Shown in pieces: positions 22,252 to 33,583 of a stretch of 64,000 bases of DNA; positions within the stretch are counted from its first letter, which is position 1, and every line of letters begins with the position of its first letter. Origin of the DNA: Euphorbia lathyris (taxonomy: Eukaryota > Streptophyta > Magnoliopsida > Malpighiales > Euphorbiaceae); NCBI RefSeq assembly GCF_963576675.1, contig NC_088918.1, positions 64,063,001-64,127,000 of the forward strand, in the 5' to 3' direction. Below the pieces are notes generated by a model, which was not told the DNA's origin, did not search any database, and saw only the letters and a program-made list of their open reading frames with translations. Both the position numbers and the translations under genes were made by a program.

Positions 22252-23187
22252 AGGGAAAATTATAAAACTAGGTCAAATGGGAGATCCATTTACATATTTA
22301 ACTCATTTACTCAACCTACTACATATTTTTGTATGACTTTCCTACAATACCCTCAATATTTACGCGCGGATGTCTTCCTCCCGTCTAACTTCGCAGAGGT
22401 TAGCATATGCGAAGATAATGTTTGGTTTTGTTGATGATTTTAATTAGCATATATGAAGTCTGCGAAACTAATGTTTGGTTTAGTTGATGATTTTAATTAG
22501 CATATGCGAAGCCTGCGAAACGAATGTTTGGTTTAGCTGATTATTTTAATTAGCATATGCGAAGTCTGGATGTGTTTTTAACAAAATTCGCTAAGTGGTA
22601 TGTAACAAAAAATGGCAAACAACAATGGTCAATTAATGTCTGTCGTAATTTCATAAAATATTCTGGAAATAATGCCTAATTATTTAACAAAAAAATCAGA
22701 ACATAAATGAATACAGCAACAATCATTCAGTGAAATTTACAGAATTAGGCATTTTCTCTGTGATTCCCACGATTCCGCCTCACGGAATGAGGTTGCCGTT
22801 CACCCTAAAATCGCCCTCTTTCTTCCCTTGTCTCTGCTTTTGCCTTCTTCCTCGTGTTTTCTCTTACTGTTCACCTTCTTCTACCGTCGTTCACCTTCTC
22901 TCACCGTTGTTCGCCCTAAAATCGTCCTCTCGTCTTTCCTCTACCGCCGTTCGCTTCACTTTTCTCTCACAGGAGTAGGAGTTGTTGGAGAACGCCGTCA
23001 AAATCGTCTTCAAAACGCAGGTGGAAGTAGGTTGCTGGAGATCGCCTTCTAAATTGCCATTTGATCGATCTATTTCTGGAGAAGAATGAGGAATGGGAAA
23101 AGACAAGAGTATATTTGTAAGAAGTTAGAGAACTATTCTAAATATGTAAATGGGTCTCCCATTTGACCTAGTTTTGTAATTTACCCT
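22252..23187. mobile_element. Non-autonomous TIR element, 936 bp, about 50-bp inverted ends
   Basis: The left end AGGGAAAATTATAAAACTAG and the right end (reverse complement AGGGTAAATTACAAAACTAG) stay complementary for about 50 bp. They are flanked by TTGAATA / TTAAATA (6 of 7). Long TIRs suggest a Mutator-like element, but the flanking repeat is shorter than usual. The interior has a triplicated unit (22401-22566) and a C/T-rich segment (22760-22970). The latter is open in two frames but lacks family features and is not called a gene. Confidence 0.65.
22401..22566. repeat. Triplicated ~56-bp unit
   Basis: TAGCATATGCGAAG recurs at about 22401, 22446 (as CATATATGAAG), 22499 and 22552, each followed by AATGTTTGGTTTAG and GATTTTAATT. 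It lies inside the 936-bp TIR element. Confidence 0.7.
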
Positions 23188-23532
23188 TTAAATAATTGTT
23201 TAGCCTAAGTAAAATTTAAAATCAATGTAAATTTATCTCTGCAAAAATAATTTAACAACTACTGTACACTATATTTATTAATTATGGTACTCAATAAATT
23301 AGCAGAAAAAAATGAAAATCAATAAAATAAATAAATGGATTGGTAGTCTAACTCTAACAAAACAATGCATATGCTGTTATTATTATTATTATTGACATAT
23401 ATTATATTTGAGACCTAATTAAAATCCACGTCTTGGATTACGATGAAAAAGACTCCTAATCCAATTCTAATTATCTTCTCACTCGGCCTTAAATTGTTCT
23501 TCTTCTTCTGTTACTCCTAACTTAGGTCTCTA

Positions 23533-24867
23533 ATGGCTTCCTTTTGGTTGAGTACAAGAAACAAGGAAAAGAAATCATCAGCCTCAATCAATGTTCCATT
23601 AGAAACATTCTCAATCAATGATCTTCCATTAGAAATATTCCTAGAAATCCTTTACAAACTTCCTGGTAAACAACTCCATGCCAATAAGATTGTCAGCAAG
23701 TTATGGTTATCACTCATCTCTCATCCTTCTTTTCCTTACCAATTCTTGTTTCGAATAAATTCTACTCCGGCAATCAGCCCTTCTTTTACAATATATCTAA
23801 TCTTTCCTGGCCAATTTTCTAATTCCTTCAATGGCGAACACTTGACCTACAATGGGGACTCAATCTCATGCTCCAAAAACAATCCCTTTGACTTTCTTCC
23901 TGATGTTTTTCCTGGCAGAAAATTGCGTTACAATGTTCTAGCTTCTAGTAATGGACTCTTGTTATGCAGCAAGACATACTACCATTTTCCAGACCTTTAC
24001 TATGTCTGCAATCCAACAACGAAGCAATGGTTTTTCCTTCCTCCCCCACCCACACGCAGCCTATTTACTTTTTGGGGAATTGTTTGCAACCCTAATTCTC
24101 AATCTGAAAATGGTTTGACTTGCTTCAAGGTGGTCAAGATTGCTAGCCACGATGACCAAGCAATTTCAAAGATTTTGAATATGGAAATATTTGAGTCTGC
24201 AACTAACCAATGGAGGGTATTAACCAAAAACTTCCATGGTAGAACCTTTTTTCACACAACTAGGTTTGATGCAGTTGAACACAAAGGGATTGTGTATTGC
24301 AACGATAGAAACGGTTCCGTTGTCGCATTTGATTCAAATCTTGGTATTTGTCCTAGGATTTCATTACCTATAGTCCCACGTTATCATAGTGTGTTTGCAG
24401 TATGCCAAAATCATCTCTACTTTGTGCAAGTAGATCGTACAAGTACTAGAATTTGGAGATGTCACGAGTTTGAAGGAAAATATACTTGGAATTCTCATGG
24501 AATATTTGATATGGATTGGATTTATCAACAAAATATATTTTCGGAAAATTGGCGGCATCGTAAGATATTAGCCATGGATCCCATGAACTGCAATATCTTG
24601 TATCTTTCATCTTCAGATCAAATCTCGTGCATCCGTCGCATTTATTCGCTCGATTTAGGAAGGAGAGAGATGAGGAAGCTCTGCTCTTTTCCACTGGGTT
24701 TGGGGAATATTGGGTGTAATGATTATGATATGCGGTATTTGATGTTTGTTCAATCGAGTTGGCCGACAGCAGTTCCTAGGATGCCACCAGAAACAGATCC
24801 ACTTTTGGGGGGTCAGGATGCGTTTGAGCACGCAGTAGTTGGCAGAAAACGTCGAAAACCCACGTGA
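23533..24867 (+). CDS. F-box protein, 444 aa, apparently intact
   Basis: Single-exon frame with an in-frame stop just upstream (23518-23520), supporting this ATG. The F-box lies at about residues 28-70 (INDLPLEIFLEILYKLPGKQ, then SKLWLSLISHPSF). It is followed by an F-box-associated or kelch-like region (NGLLLCS, YYVCNPTTKQWFFLP, ESATNQWRV). Such proteins join SKP1 and CUL1 in SCF ubiquitin ligases, with the C-terminal region selecting substrates; no substrate can be named. Length and layout fit plant FBX proteins. A possible TATA (ATTATATT) lies near 23401. The C-terminal tail (GRKRRKPT) is basic, and the 3' end is partly duplicated downstream. Confidence 0.85.
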   Translation: MASFWLSTRNKEKKSSASINVPLETFSINDLPLEIFLEILYKLPGKQLHANKIVSKLWLSLISHPSFPYQFLFRINSTPAISPSFTIYLIFPGQFSNSFNGEHLTYNGDSISCSKNNPFDFLPDVFPGRKLRYNVLASSNGLLLCSKTYYHFPDLYYVCNPTTKQWFFLPPPPTRSLFTFWGIVCNPNSQSENGLTCFKVVKIASHDDQAISKILNMEIFESATNQWRVLTKNFHGRTFFHTTRFDAVEHKGIVYCNDRNGSVVAFDSNLGICPRISLPIVPRYHSVFAVCQNHLYFVQVDRTSTRIWRCHEFEGKYTWNSHGIFDMDWIYQQNIFSENWRHRKILAMDPMNCNILYLSSSDQISCIRRIYSLDLGRREMRKLCSFPLGLGNIGCNDYDMRYLMFVQSSWPTAVPRMPPETDPLLGGQDAFEHAVVGRKRRKPT

Positions 24868-25048
24868 ATCCTAGATCAGTCGCTACCTGACATCAGTTCG
24901 TTCTGCTGATTATCATATATGCGGAGTTTGATGTTTGTTCAACCGAATTAGCCGATGACAGTTCCTAAAATGCTAGCAGGTAGAAACATCGAAAGCCCAG
25001 GTGAATAGCTGACATCAGTTCCACAGCTGATAGTTTACATTACCATAC
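24729..25048 (+). repeat. Tandem duplication of the F-box gene 3' end
   Basis: 24729-24917, covering the last ~45 codons and the stop, is repeated at 24918-25048 in shortened form. Shared landmarks are TATGCGG-TTTGATGTTTGTTCAA, CAGTTCCTA, GTGAATC/GTGAATA and CTGACATCAGTTC. The second copy lacks about 45 bp internally and is outside the coding frame. Confidence 0.75.
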
Positions 25049-26513
25049 TCATCCATCCTCCTATCTTATGCCAGTCATTTAGTATTCCGCATTACAACAT
25101 TCGATTATAAACTTCAAATCGAGATTATTATTATTTTGATATGTTTTGTCTTGGTCAAAGCCAATAAATATTTGATGTAATGTTACACATTTTAGAGTTT
25201 ATATTTTATATTGCGTGATTTATAATTTATATTTTAAAGTTTATAATTTTATTTAACTATACGAAATTTTGGAAGTATTTTAAATTTTTTGGTGGATTAA
25301 TATATAGTTGGTATTTTATATGATTCAGCGAAGAGATCAATGAAAGAAAAGAAAGTTTTAGCATATATATGAAAGGGTCAACTTCTTAAATTACATTTTA
25401 TCATATTTGATGTACAAGTTGTTGGAGTTTGCATTTCAGATCTAACACAACAATAAGTTCATTATAATTAATTGATACAAATTATTAAAAGAAATTAAAG
25501 AGTTTGAAATCCAGCAAGATTAGAAAATTTATTGCATTACGATTTTCCAACAGTAAAGAGCTGGAAACTAAGTAAATTATCTGCTGTTTGGTTCAGTGGT
25601 TAACTAATAATTATTGTTGTTATTGTTAACCGTTTGTACTAAGTAAAAAATGTATAAAATTAAATGACTTTTATGTTAAGTTTTAAAATTTAGTGATCAT
25701 ACCGTGAAAGTGAGTAAAGTCTCGTGACTATGGGTATAATTTACCCAGATAGGTTGAATACAACAAGCATTTTAATATATGTGCCAAATATATAGCCGAT
25801 GATGTGATTCCTACCATTTAGCAATAAAGCTTTAGCCATTGTTGCTTCACACCAAATCTTGTCTTTTAGAGGATAAATTTTATATACATACTAGTTTTGT
25901 TTTTTCCATGCTTACCTCTAGTTGAGAATTGAGATGTATAGAAACATATATATATAGGATAAACAAAACAACACTATCATAGAAAGAGCAATCATGGACT
26001 AAATCCAAAATAGACTCTCCATAATGAGTCATTTAAACCAACTTCACTCAATTAATGTGCAATAATAATAACTATTAACGAGAGTGCATATATATTCTAC
26101 AATGAATGAAATAAAAGCAAAATGTATTTTCATCAAACAAAGGTTAAAAGAGATTGAAGAATTCTCTCTCAACAACCCCTTAATCAAGAGATTGAAGGGT
26201 TGTCTCTAAATAAGCCCTTAAATTAACTACAAAAATAATTCTAGATTCAACTTTCAAATTTTGTTATTTAAGTCTAATTCGATAAAATGGGAACATTATA
26301 AGGAGTTTCTACATCTATCCTATTCAAATAGAGCTTTTATTGTTATCTCTTAACGCGTGTAATAATGAGGTAGTTGCACCACTTGCTTTTCAGTTACTTT
26401 TTGATAGAGGTTGATGTTCTACAAGCAAAACGATGACCAAAGTAATAAAATTTAATTTGCAGATGATAGGATGATTGAAAGAGAAAGAGAAAAAGAAAAA
26501 TAATGATGGGATG
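25049..26513. other. Intergenic, AT-rich
   Basis: No gene or TE with both ends was identified. The stretch includes simple AT-rich DNA and a purine-rich run near 26470-26505. Confidence 0.6.
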
Positions 26514-26913
26514 ATCAGAAGCAGGGCCGGCCTTGGGCCTTGAAATGAGGGGCGCCCGCCCAGGGGCCATAATATTAAGGGGCCCAAAAAAATGTTTTTA
26601 TACTGTACATGTAAAAACGAGATTAGTTCAGTTGGTATAAGCAAGTGGCTTGTGATACTAATTTAGCTTGTGGTTGGAGGTTTGAATCACCTACTCCCCA
26701 TTTTTATTATTATCAAAAATATTTTTTTTCCTTCCCACCCCATTTTATCACTATCATTTTTTTTTTCCTTAAATCAAAATTATCATTTATGTAATAAGAA
26801 AAATAACTATTTAATTTTTTTCCAAAATTTTTTTTATTATTACATTTCAATTTTTCTTTCTTAAATTTAACTGTCAATATACATATTCAATATGAAAAAT
26901 AATATATATTTAA

Positions 26914-27288
26914 AGCAAAAAGCATAATTAAACTCTTAACTCTAGCTATTGTAAGGATGGAGCATCTGATCATTTATTTTTCTACATTGGATCCTTGATC
27001 TTTGATTCTATTATGGATTATACCCTTATTTAATTTTTCGTCAAGTTTGGACTACATACATCGTTAAGGCGATTTGCCTTGTTGACATGGACAAATAAAA
27101 ATAAAAATTATCATTTATGTAATAAGAAAAATAACTATTTAATTTTTTCCAAATTTTTTTAATATCACATTTCAATTTTTTTTCTTAAATTTAATTGTCA
27201 GTATACATATTCAATGTGAAAAAATAATCGATCAGAGGCTTGATCCTTAAAACATGTAAAGTTCAGGGGCTTAATTATGCTTTCTGCC
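26914..27288. repeat. Short inverted-end repeat within hAT
   Basis: The ends are imperfectly complementary: GCAAAAAGCATAATTAAACTC on the left, GGCAGAAAGCATAATTAAGC reading back from the right. It includes a second copy (about 27105-27220) of the hAT sequence at 26775-26890. A related, degraded copy lies at 29599-30040. The family is not recognised and no TSD is certain. Confidence 0.5.
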
Positions 27289-27605
27289 TATATTTATTTA
27301 CTTTTTTCAATTTTACATGATATAGATACTTGTTATTTTAGTACATAAATAATTCTAGTTAGTATAGTCGCTACTAATGCACTACTAATTTAGTTTTTAT
27401 GTAGAAAATATTACAATTTTAGATAACGTTTACGAGTTGGTGCAATTTCAAGTCTAGTAGATTAAAAATGAGTTTTTTTTTTCATTAACATGAAATGTGC
27501 AAGTTCAAATCATATTGAGTGACCAGAACGGTGGGGGTTAGAGCGAGGATAGAACAAGAAAATACACATAAAAAACCTCATTTTCGTAAATTAAGCTTGA
27601 AACTA

Positions 27606-28484
27606 CAGTAAAACCTCTATAAATTAATAATATTGGGACCATGGAATTTTATTAATTTAGAGAGTTATTAATTAATCGATAAATTAATAATTATTAATTT
27701 ATAAAGTGATTTTAAATTTTTTTATAAATAAATTTTAAATTACTAATTTAAATAAAGTTTTTGTCTATTCATTGTATTTATGTTAAAAATATTCAATCTA
27801 TCATAGCTAATGAATTACTATATAAATTTATATGGAGTGTTGTTTCAAATCATACCAAAAATAAGCTTCGCATGAATTTGTCACAACGAATTTAGAGGAA
27901 GCAACCACTGAAGACATTCATGAACTTGAGGAAATGATTGGTCAGCTTGGTTACCGCAATCCAATAGATGTCAATCAAATATTAGATTATCTAGGTGAAA
28001 ACAATGAATGCTCACAAGTCCAATGTTTAGAAGAAATTGTGTCGAGCATTATGCAAAATTCAATTGAGGATGATTCGGTACATTTGAAACCAATCACAAA
28101 AAATGAAGCAATTATAGCATCATCCACTCTTTATAATTTTTTGTTACAATTTGATAAGGATACACCAGAACTTTTGAATGCACTGAGAATAGTTAGAGAT
28201 GAAATTCAACTATAATTAAATTTCAAGAAAAAAACAAAATAATATAGATTCATTGTTTGCTAAATTATCCTAAGTATATATATTTCGTATATGTATTTGA
28301 GAAATTATTAATTTATAGAGGCAACCATACAATGTATTTATAAAGGGTTGTTCTAGAAAATTATTATCTTATTAATTTATTAAAATTGATCATTTTTTGA
28401 ACTGGCCCAAGTCAGGACCAGAAGAAATTATTATTTTAAAGAGTTTATTAATTTATCGAGTATTAATTTATAGAGTTTTTACTG
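27606..28484 (+). mobile_element. Lemi/Emigrant-type pogo element, 879 bp, internally deleted
   Basis: The left end CAGTAAAACCTCTATAAATT and the right end TTTATAGAGTTTTTACTG form the classic plant pogo (Emigrant/Lemi1) inverted repeats. TA dinucleotides flank both sides (27604-27605, 28485-28486). It sits inside the hAT element, so it is the younger insertion. Only the 3' end of the transposase gene remains. Confidence 0.9.
27874..28215 (+). pseudogene. pogo-like transposase, C-terminal fragment
   Basis: The open frame runs from about 27874 to the stop at 28213. It reads TTNLEEATTEDIHELEEMIG, then DVNQILDYLGENNECSQVQC, and ends IVRDEIQL. The acidic, C-terminal character and its position just inside the pogo right TIR match plant Tigger/Lemi transposases. 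The DNA-binding and DDE catalytic domains are gone, so it cannot mobilise DNA. Family call rests mainly on the TIRs. Confidence 0.6.
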
Positions 28485-28709
28485 TATACCAATTGGTAAA
28501 TGTTAGGTTTAAAATTGCACTATTTTATGCATGAATGCTAATTGCTCTCTCCTAATAACCATATGTTCAAATTTGTACTTTATCCATGTAATAATAAAAA
28601 AAAAATCATCTAGCCTACAACTTAAAAAAAATTAAAATGTATATATAGGGGCCTAAATTATCATCTCGCCCCGGGCCTCTAAAAGGCCAGGAACGGCCCA
28701 GATCAGAAG

Positions 28710-31535
28710 AGAACGAGAAAGACTATGACGAGATGATCAGAGGAAGAAGTCATGATGCTTGGTATTATGCTAAAGGAACTTTAATGAAATAAAATTCATT
28801 AGAATTAACGAAGGTTAAAAGTGTAAATAGATGACTAGGGCAACGATTAAACTAGAGATTGTGAGTTTGAGATATAGTGTATGCAATATACTTTAATTGA
28901 AATGTCATCTCACGAGTACCTAAACAACCTCGAACCCATTAATCTGATCTATAAAAATTAATGAATTTAAATCCAATTTAAGCTAATACTATTTTGGGAT
29001 AATTACTAATCTAACCCAATCAAGAACCCCAATTTACATATCTAACCCACCTTGCTTCCATTTTACCTAATTAGATACTTTCACCCATTTTGGAATGCAT
29101 TACCCTTATCTGTGTTTGAAGGTTCATTTCTTACTTCCCGCTACTTCCACTTTGACTTCCCCTCACCTGACCTTTTCCATTCAACTTCATTCTGGTTGAT
29201 CTTCTTCGGTTTCAGTTCGATCCATATCAATCATAAATTAAACATACTCTAAAAACAAAAGGGCTATTTACATGAAAATCATATCTGATTATAAAATTGC
29301 AATTAAATCATATCATAAAACTTAATTCTCAATATGTCATTATTTTCTATATATCTTTAATAAAATATGATTTTATGTCATGATTTATAAATTTTAGACC
29401 TTAATTCATAAATTTTAAACTCTAAGAAATATATTTTAGACTCCTAATTTATACGATATGGTTCTTAAAATATATGGAAACCAATTATTTTTTTAGTTTG
29501 GTATTATTTAAATTAATACTTGACATAATTGTAAATAATTTTTCAAATCTGAATATCAATTTTGTTTAGTCAAACCCGATGTAGTGGACATAGTCTAAAA
29601 GCAAAAAAAAAAATATAATTAAGCTCATAAACTTTAGCTGTTTTAAAAATCAAACAGCTGATCAATTATTTTTTCATATTGAATCATTGATCATTGATTT
29701 TGTTAAGAATTTGACCCTTATTTAATTTTTCTATCGAGTTTGGGAGAGAAGAATATTGATTTGGCGATTCTAATGCTGAAAATCACAAAATGGGAGAGAA
29801 AAATATCGAATTTGGAAGAATCCACTGGAAATTAATTTATGTATTACTTTTTACTCTTTATTTATCCTAGTTAATAAACTCTTATTTTTATTTGTTCACG
29901 TCAATAAGCTGAATCCACCTAACGATACGTGCCGCTCAAACTCGACAGAAAAGTCAAATCCATAATAAAATAAATAATTAAATTCAATATGAAAAAATAA
30001 TTGATAAGGATTTGATCTTTAAAACATGTAAAGTTGAGGGTTTTTTTTTCCTAGTCTAAACGGATACTCAAACCTTTGAACATAGCTCCTAGAAAATATG
30101 ATTCATAAAAACAACAAAAATGTGGAAATCTTAGCATGTTTGTTTGTTTAGGAAACTCCTGCAGATTGTATGAGTTGGGATTAGTTTCACAATGAAAAGT
30201 TTTGATTTTTCACTTTCAACTAAAATCACTTCATCAATGAAAAAATTTCCAAATTAAATTCTTCTCATTTGTTTGTCTTTCTCAAAATTGATCAAAACAG
30301 CTTATTATTATGTAAAGTTTAATACAATCAGAAACCAATTACTTACTAGTCTTTGTCCTTAATTACTATTTATATGACTAATTCTGTTTTGGATCTTAAT
30401 TATACATTTCCATATCTATATCTACAAACTACACAATAAATATTGATTAGGTAAACTACGTACACATCTTTTGTTTTTCAATTAAAAGTATACATATAAT
30501 AAACTGATTAACTTTTAAGGACGTGCTAAATATATCCTTTATATTTGATTCGCCATTAATATCACGTTATTACGTCATTAAATTCAAACAAAATATTTTG
30601 TGGTAATTTAAGGGAAACTCTAGAAGATTCAGATAAATTCAAAAAAAATCTGGTCAAAGATAAAAGTGTTGTTGAGTCCCTGCGAACGAGAGACTATCGA
30701 TGTAATGAATAATATGTGGATTTTCAAAGGAGTGAAATCCTTTAAATAGAAATGTGGATTCTTAACCTGTTCAAAAATAGAAGAAGCGTGTGCATGCTCA
30801 CAAACTTGCTAAATAGTTTAAGATAACAGTATGCTATTTAAGAAGGAATCGCACCTTTAGAGAGGGGATCTAATGTGTTTAGTGAATGTGAGAGTTCAGT
30901 ACGTATTTTGTGTGCTTATTTACATATCTAGAATTTATTGACTTTTGTCATCATGTTAATATTATAATATATATAAATAGTTGATTTCAACAAAACGCAT
31001 TGGTTTATTAATTAATTAGGTTTAAAGCATTATTAGCTCCATCACATATTATAAATATTGTTACATGTCTCCTGACATTATTTCCTTTTAACCTAACAAA
31101 ATTGGTACGAATATGGATGATGAATTATCATTTTTTTTAAATAAAACATCTCCAATACATTTTTATGGATCGATTTTTATTAGGTAGGTTAAAGTTTCAC
31201 TAGAACTATTAACTTACCATCTGGTTGGGATTTCATCAATTTTAATAAGTCAATGATAAATGTTACAAAATAATAGATCAAAAAGAAAATATCAACATTT
31301 TGAATATGTCAAGAAGCAAGTGTTAACGAATAATAGATCGATAAACAAAGATTTATATTTTGGATAGGCCCAAACATTATTAATACTGTTTTAAGCCTAT
31401 TAAGTATGTACCCATCTTTTGTTTTGTGTTTTTTAAGTACAAAATAAACTCATTAATTGTGCATGCATCATAATCTCATATTCATGTTGGTCGGGTGTAT
31501 TGTTTCCGATGTATAGTGAAATTTATCTTTCATAC
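28710..31535. other. Intergenic, AT-rich with degraded repeats
   Basis: No gene is supported. 28994-29090 resembles the phrase order of the 936-bp TIR element's end (GATAATTACTAATCTAACCC, then TTTACATATCTAACCC), but no partner end was found. 29599-30040 is a degraded relative of the short repeat at 26914-27288. Confidence 0.6.
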
Positions 31536-31664
31536 TGTTGGCCCAAAATAAAATAAATTTTATTTTCATTTGTATAGAAAGCTTGGGTTTAATTTTAGGA
31601 TATAGTTTATATTTTATCTGGAAAATAATAAAAATAAAAAGTATACATTAATAAATTCACGCGA

Positions 31665-32022
31665 GGCGTATATTTTTATACGCAGGGCGTATACCACTTC
31701 CGAAGACATTCAGCTTCAGAAATGCCAAGACGCGGGACGTTCCACCAGAGGCGCCACGCGTAAAATCATCCACGAAAACCACCAGTTTCAGAAGCTCCAA
31801 GACGCAGGGCATTCCTCTCTGTACGCAGGGCGCATCCTTTACGAGGGACGTGACACCAGAGGCGCCGCACGTAAAAAGCATCAATGGAACGCACAAGTTC
31901 GAGGAACCACAACACGCAGGGCGCATCAGCCAAGACGCGGGGCGTGTGTCAAGCAGCCAGCGAAGTCAGGTCCAGAAGCGGAACCACGCAGGGCGTGTCA
32001 GGACTTACGCGGGGCGTGTCTT
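31665..32022 (+). repeat. ACGCGGGGCGT-type motif array in LTR U3
   Basis: At least ten variants of ACGC(A/G)GGGCGT occur, interleaved with GGCGCCACGCGTAAAA-type units, in about 360 bp of otherwise AT-rich LTR. The array is conserved at 36886-37245 in the 3' LTR. It is CpG-dense and ends about 175 bp upstream of TATA. An enhancer function is inference. Confidence 0.7.
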
Positions 32023-32196
32023 CTCTTCCGGTAGCAGTTGGAAAGAGTCAACAGTAGTTTGTGGAAGTTGAGGTAGTGGGATGATGTGGCATTGGTAGTT
32101 GGTGGAAATTAGTTAATTAGTTTAATTAGTTAATGATGAAAAGACCAAAATACCCTTACACCACTCAATAATTACCAAAAGGCCACTCCAAAATAC

Positions 32197-32204
32197 TATA
32201 AATA
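32197..32204 (+). promoter_or_regulatory. LTR TATA box
   Basis: TATAAATA is conserved as TATAAAATA at 37355-37363 in the 3' LTR. It lies downstream of the G/C-rich array and upstream of the C/A-rich leader. Confidence 0.65.
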
Positions 32205-33296
32205 GACCCCCTCCCCTTCATTAAAAATCACATCCAACACAAACACAAATCCCTCTCTAAAGGTCCCTTCCAATTCTCTCTAGTTCTTAGTTTGAGTTCT
32301 TCAAAGTTCTTAAGTTCTTCTTCAAGTTCTTCAAGTTCTTCTTTTAGTTCTTTATTTTTCCTAGCTTCGATTCCCTTTTTAGCTCTCTTCAGCTTAAATT
32401 CAATTTTCAATAGTCTTCCTTCCAAGTTTTCAATTCAATTTAGCATTCCTAAGTTGTTACTCTGCTCAATTTTCCAATTAGAATTTCATTTCTGAAGTAA
32501 TTTTCCAGATTCGCCCAACCTTTTTCAAAGCCCGTTTTCGTCCGTTTAAATTCATTTTTTGCTTTCAATCCCTTCGACAAAGTTGTTCCTGACTTCCTGA
32601 AGTTAAATTTAGCCTACTTAATCGTCCAATTCCGTGTTCGTAAGCACCCAAACGAGCCTCCCGAAGTTAAGGTCTAAATCTGCCCCATTTGCCTACTAAC
32701 GTTTTGCCATAGCACCAAGCACATACCGTACAGGCCCGACCGATTGCAGCTCTCCAAGGACCTCACGCCGACACCAAAATTCAACATCAATTCGAGATAG
32801 CTATTGTGGCTCCGAGTTTGTTGTTGAATTCCAATTTTTATTTTATCGCATTTCAATTCTTTGTATTTGATTTGCCTTTCCAATTCAATTGAATTAGCTA
32901 TATGTTTAGTATAGAAGTTCTTCAATTGTAATTCATTTCTAATTTCATGTATCAAACACTTATTCAATCAATAAAATATCAATTTTCATCAAATCTCGTG
33001 CCAATTTCGCACTTTAAATTCCTTTATTTTCTCATCTTTAATTTACCCACATTAGCTTAAATAAAAACAATTTATCTCGCAAAGTTTCTATAACGGCACG
33101 GGAGACCCAAGAGGGATTTTTTCAATCATTGCGTCCCTCGCCAGTCGCTTCATTTAAGATTTCAAGTTTTGGCGCGCATAACCATAAACTTAACCGTATT
33201 TAATAATTGAGAAATAATTTCTCTAGCACGCCCGCATCCTAACCACACGCGACAATGTTGAAATTAGCATATTCGCAAAATATCGCTAACAATTTT

Positions 33297-33314
33297 TGGT
33301 ACGCCCAGTGGGAC
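33297..33314 (+). promoter_or_regulatory. Probable primer-binding site
   Basis: TGGTACGCCCAGTGGGAC starts 5 bp after the LTR end (33291). It begins TGG, complementary to a tRNA CCA tail. Sites of this form follow LTRs in several plant Ty3 and LARD elements. I could not name the tRNA with confidence. Confidence 0.6.
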
Positions 33315-33583
33315 CTTTTATTTTTTAAGCTTAGCCAAAAATTTAAATACCCGTTTTCTACGTACATTCTTTTGTATTTTCAATTAAGCTTTGTGTTCAT
33401 TCTTTACTTCATCAGTGCTTTAACCATTATTTATTTATTTATTTCTCTTGCTTAATTCCAGCTTTCCAATTTAGCTTATTATTTTCCATGCTCTTATGCA
33501 ATTTTACTCACTTTATTTTCATAATAAATTTAACTTAATCATTTTTTCTATTATTCGAGGAGAATGCCTCTGAATATCAATAG

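Larger units (their letters stand above)
26522..28701. mobile_element. hAT-like non-autonomous element, 2.18 kb, with nested insertions
   Basis: The left end is CAGGGCCGGCCTTGGGCC. The right end, reverse-complemented, is CTGGGCCGTTCCTGGCC. Perfect 8-bp direct repeats ATCAGAAG flank it at 26514-26521 and 28702-28709, as expected for hAT. No hAT transposase is visible. A short repeat (26914-27288) and a pogo element (27606-28484) lie inside. Confidence 0.85.
31536..33291 (+). repeat. 5' LTR, 1756 bp, of the non-canonical element
   Basis: It starts TGTTGGCCC and ends GCTAACA. U3 carries a G/C-rich motif array (31665-32022). TATAAATA lies at 32197-32204, followed by a C/A-rich leader (ATCACATCCAACAC) suited to a start near 32230. 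32280-32500 is a pyrimidine-rich tract of TTCTTCAAG repeats. Compared with the 3' LTR it lacks a ~190-bp duplicated segment. Confidence 0.85.

Noticed and set aside
22730..23106. Overlapping Ser/Pro/Leu-rich ORFs in the TIR element
   Set aside because: Three frames are open because of C/T-rich composition. No recognisable domain.
24364..24694. Minus-strand ORFs within the F-box gene
   Set aside because: Shadow frames of a clear plus-strand coding sequence.
29052..29252. 66-codon ORF
   Set aside because: Low-complexity Phe/Ser/His-rich translation beside a TIR-like sequence, with no promoter or family evidence.
32228..32495. Ser-rich and Lys/Glu-rich ORFs on opposite strands
   Set aside because: They are translations of the TTCTTCAAG-type pyrimidine tract in the 5' LTR leader and recur in the 3' LTR at about 37280-37543.
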